From positions 1-13,601 of the forward strand of contig JBGSIZ010000022.1 in the NCBI GenBank assembly GCA_041742255.1: a stretch of 13,601 nucleotides of DNA, read 5' to 3'. Source of the DNA: JBGSIZ01 sp041742255 (GTDB taxonomy: Bacteria; Pseudomonadota; Alphaproteobacteria; Rhodobacterales; Rhodobacteraceae). Each line of letters opens with the position of its first letter. Positions within the stretch are counted from its first letter, which is position 1. The notes beneath the pieces are model-generated. The model was not told the origin of the DNA, did not search any database, and saw only the letters and a program-made list of their open reading frames with translations. Positions 12,141 through 13,601 of this stretch are shown here, piece after piece. The position numbers and the translations under genes were made by a program.

Positions 12141-13060
12141 TGCCTGTCCTATATGACAGGGTCGCGTTGATCGGTCTTGGCCTGATTGCGGGGTCCATGG
12201 CGTTGGCGATCCGCCGCGCCGGGTTGGCCCGCGAGATCACCGGCTATGCCCGCACCGCCGAAACCCGGACCATCGCCCGCGACATCGGGTTGGTGGACCG
12301 CGTGTGTGCCACCGCCGCCGAGGCCGTTGATGGTGCCGACCTGATCGTGCTGTGCGTTCCCGTGGGTGCCATGGAGGCCGTCGCCCGCGAGATTTCCCCC
12401 GCCCTGAAACCCGGTGCCACCGTCACCGATGTAGGGTCCGTCAAGCGCGCCGTGATCGAGGCTGTCGCCCCCCATCTGCCGGGGTCCGTGCATTTTGTTC
12501 CCGCCCATCCGCTGGCTGGCACCGAACATTCGGGGCCAAAGTCAGGCTTTGCCGAGTTGTTTGACAACCGCTGGTGCATTCTGGTGCCCGGCGATGCCGA
12601 CCCCGCCGCCGTCACCCGGTTGCGCGACCTGTGGCAAGGTATGGGGGCCAATGTGGACGAAATGGACGCCGATCACCATGATCTGGTGTTGGCTGTCACG
12701 TCCCACACCCCCCATTTGATTGCCTATACGATGGTGGGTGTGGCCGATGATTTGCGCCGCGTCACCGATAGCGAGGTCATCAAGTATTCCGCCGCCGGGT
12801 TCCGTGATTTCACCCGGATCGCCGCCAGCGACCCCACCATGTGGCGCGACGTGTTTTTGACCAACAAGGATGCCACGCTGGAAATCCTTGGCCGGTTTAC
12901 CGAGGAATTGTTTGCGTTGCAGCGCGCCATTCGCCGGGGCGACGGCGACCACCTGCACGCCTATTTCACCCGCACCCGCGCCATTCGCCGGGGGATCATC
13001 GAGGCCGGACAGGATACCGCCGCCCCGAATTTTGGCCGGGCCGCCGCCCCAAAGGACTAG
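12140..13060 (+). CDS. tyrA: Prephenate/arogenate (cyclohexadienyl) dehydrogenase
   Basis: Oxidative decarboxylation of prephenate (or arogenate) with NAD(P), the tyrosine branch of aromatic amino acid synthesis. The 306-aa product begins with a Rossmann motif ALIGLGLIAGSMALAIRR (9-26), followed by LIVLCVPVGAM (68-78), VTDVGSVKR (95-103), HPLAGTEHSGPKSGF (123-137, with the conserved His 123 and His 130), SHTPHLIAY (188-196) and GFRDFTRIAASDPTMWRDVF (220-239). No chorismate mutase or ACT domain is fused, so it is the monofunctional form; tyrC is an equally usual symbol. Prephenate versus arogenate preference cannot be decided here. The ATG at 12140 overlaps the hisC stop by one base, implying translational coupling. 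The stop overlaps that of the convergent DUF2125 gene. Confidence 0.93.
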   Translation: MPVLYDRVALIGLGLIAGSMALAIRRAGLAREITGYARTAETRTIARDIGLVDRVCATAAEAVDGADLIVLCVPVGAMEAVAREISPALKPGATVTDVGSVKRAVIEAVAPHLPGSVHFVPAHPLAGTEHSGPKSGFAELFDNRWCILVPGDADPAAVTRLRDLWQGMGANVDEMDADHHDLVLAVTSHTPHLIAYTMVGVADDLRRVTDSEVIKYSAAGFRDFTRIAASDPTMWRDVFLTNKDATLEILGRFTEELFALQRAIRRGDGDHLHAYFTRTRAIRRGIIEAGQDTAAPNFGRAAAPKD

Positions 13061-13601
13061 CGCAGTTTGGGTGCCGGCCCGAGCGGGAATGGCCCCAGCG
13101 CCATGTTTCCGTTGGCAAACGTGAGCGGCATTTCGATCGTGTCCGTGCCGTTGGCCAAGGATCGCCCCATGTTGACCCAAGTGGGTGCCACCCCGGCATC
13201 AATCAGCCCCGCCGATTGCGCCACCCCGATCATCATTTCCCAGTTTTGCGCCCGCAAGATGATCCGCCCCGTTGGCGTGCCGTCTGGTCCGATGTCCAGA
13301 TCACCGTCCCCCGACGCCACCATGTCCCCCCAGACCAGCCGCACATCCCGCAGCGTGATTTTCACTGGCGCAGGGGGCGTCCCGGTGCCCGCGAACCGGT
13401 CCAGTGGTTTGTCGAACTGCACCGTGCTGTCCAGTTTCAGCAGGTCGAGCGCCGGGGCGCGTGTGCCCGCCGGGTCCAGTTGCCCCCGCACCGCGTCCGG
13501 CAACACTATCCCCGCCCCGTCCAGATAAATGTCATAGGTTTGCCCGTCCGTCCCTGCGGGCCGCACCGCGAACAGCCCCCGGTCCAGTGCCACCGTCCAG
13601 C
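13057..13601 (-). CDS. DUF2125 family protein (C-terminal part)
   Basis: The last 181 or so residues of a minus-strand gene that continues beyond the right edge. The segment is rich in beta strands with DAVRGQLDPAGTRAPALDLL, TLRDVRLVWGDMVASGDGDL, GTPTGRIILRAQNWEMMIGV and a final GNMALGPFPLGPAPKLR, which fits the C-terminal half of DUF2125 proteins, a proteobacterial family of envelope-associated proteins of unknown function. No start is visible; a GTG at 13593 is only an internal valine codon, because the frame stays open to the edge. The stop (13057-13059) overlaps the tyrA stop within CTAG, leaving no space for a terminator between the convergent genes. Confidence 0.8.
   Translation of the reverse strand, partial: WTVALDRGLFAVRPAGTDGQTYDIYLDGAGIVLPDAVRGQLDPAGTRAPALDLLKLDSTVQFDKPLDRFAGTGTPPAPVKITLRDVRLVWGDMVASGDGDLDIGPDGTPTGRIILRAQNWEMMIGVAQSAGLIDAGVAPTWVNMGRSLANGTDTIEMPLTFANGNMALGPFPLGPAPKLR

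Overview
The window reads as a GC-rich alphaproteobacterial chromosome segment, most likely from the Rhodobacterales/Rhodobacteraceae. The evidence is the gene families: a short HisG paired with HisZ, a class II (B12-dependent) ribonucleotide reductase, a DUF1489 protein, an LpxR-like outer-membrane protein, a Hint-domain protein of the kind common in that group, a cysteine-free S4 of 206 aa, and a DUF2125 protein. Genus cannot be read from the sequence. Most of the window is ordinary core chromosome. No CRISPR array, transposase, integrase, rRNA or tRNA was seen.

Left part (1-2516): the end of hisZ overlaps hisG by four bases (first step of histidine synthesis). A tight two-gene pair follows: a membrane-anchored BamE/SmpA-fold-like protein and a His/Asn-motif protein resembling DUF6973. 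After it comes a 43-aa lysine-rich small protein (2268-2399) with a good ribosome binding site, then a GC-rich intergenic segment with a terminator-like hairpin and short repeats.

Middle (2514-5339): four genes on the minus strand. In transcription order they are a DUF1489 protein (TTG start), two unrecognised overlapping ORFs that look less GC-rich than their neighbours and may be a small acquired module, and a 4-coumarate-CoA-ligase-like acyl-CoA synthetase. The DUF1489 gene diverges from the ribonucleotide reductase gene nrdJ. The space between carries two plausible sigma-70 promoters and a pair of NrdR-box-like sites 32 bp apart that bracket the nrdJ promoter.

Right part (5489-13601): nrdJ, an LpxR-like lipid A deacylase family gene whose ribosome binding site lies in the arm of a long hairpin, a Hint-domain protein, rpsD with its own strong promoter, structured leader and terminator, then hisC-tyrA overlapping by one base (aromatic/histidine amino acid synthesis), and the end of a convergent DUF2125 gene. 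hisC has an upstream leader with two mutually incompatible helices.

No clearly new multi-gene system stands out. The best candidates for something undescribed are the two-ORF minus-strand module at 4119-4872, the BamE-like/DUF6973-like pair, the 43-aa protein, and the structured leaders before the LpxR-like gene, rpsD and hisC.
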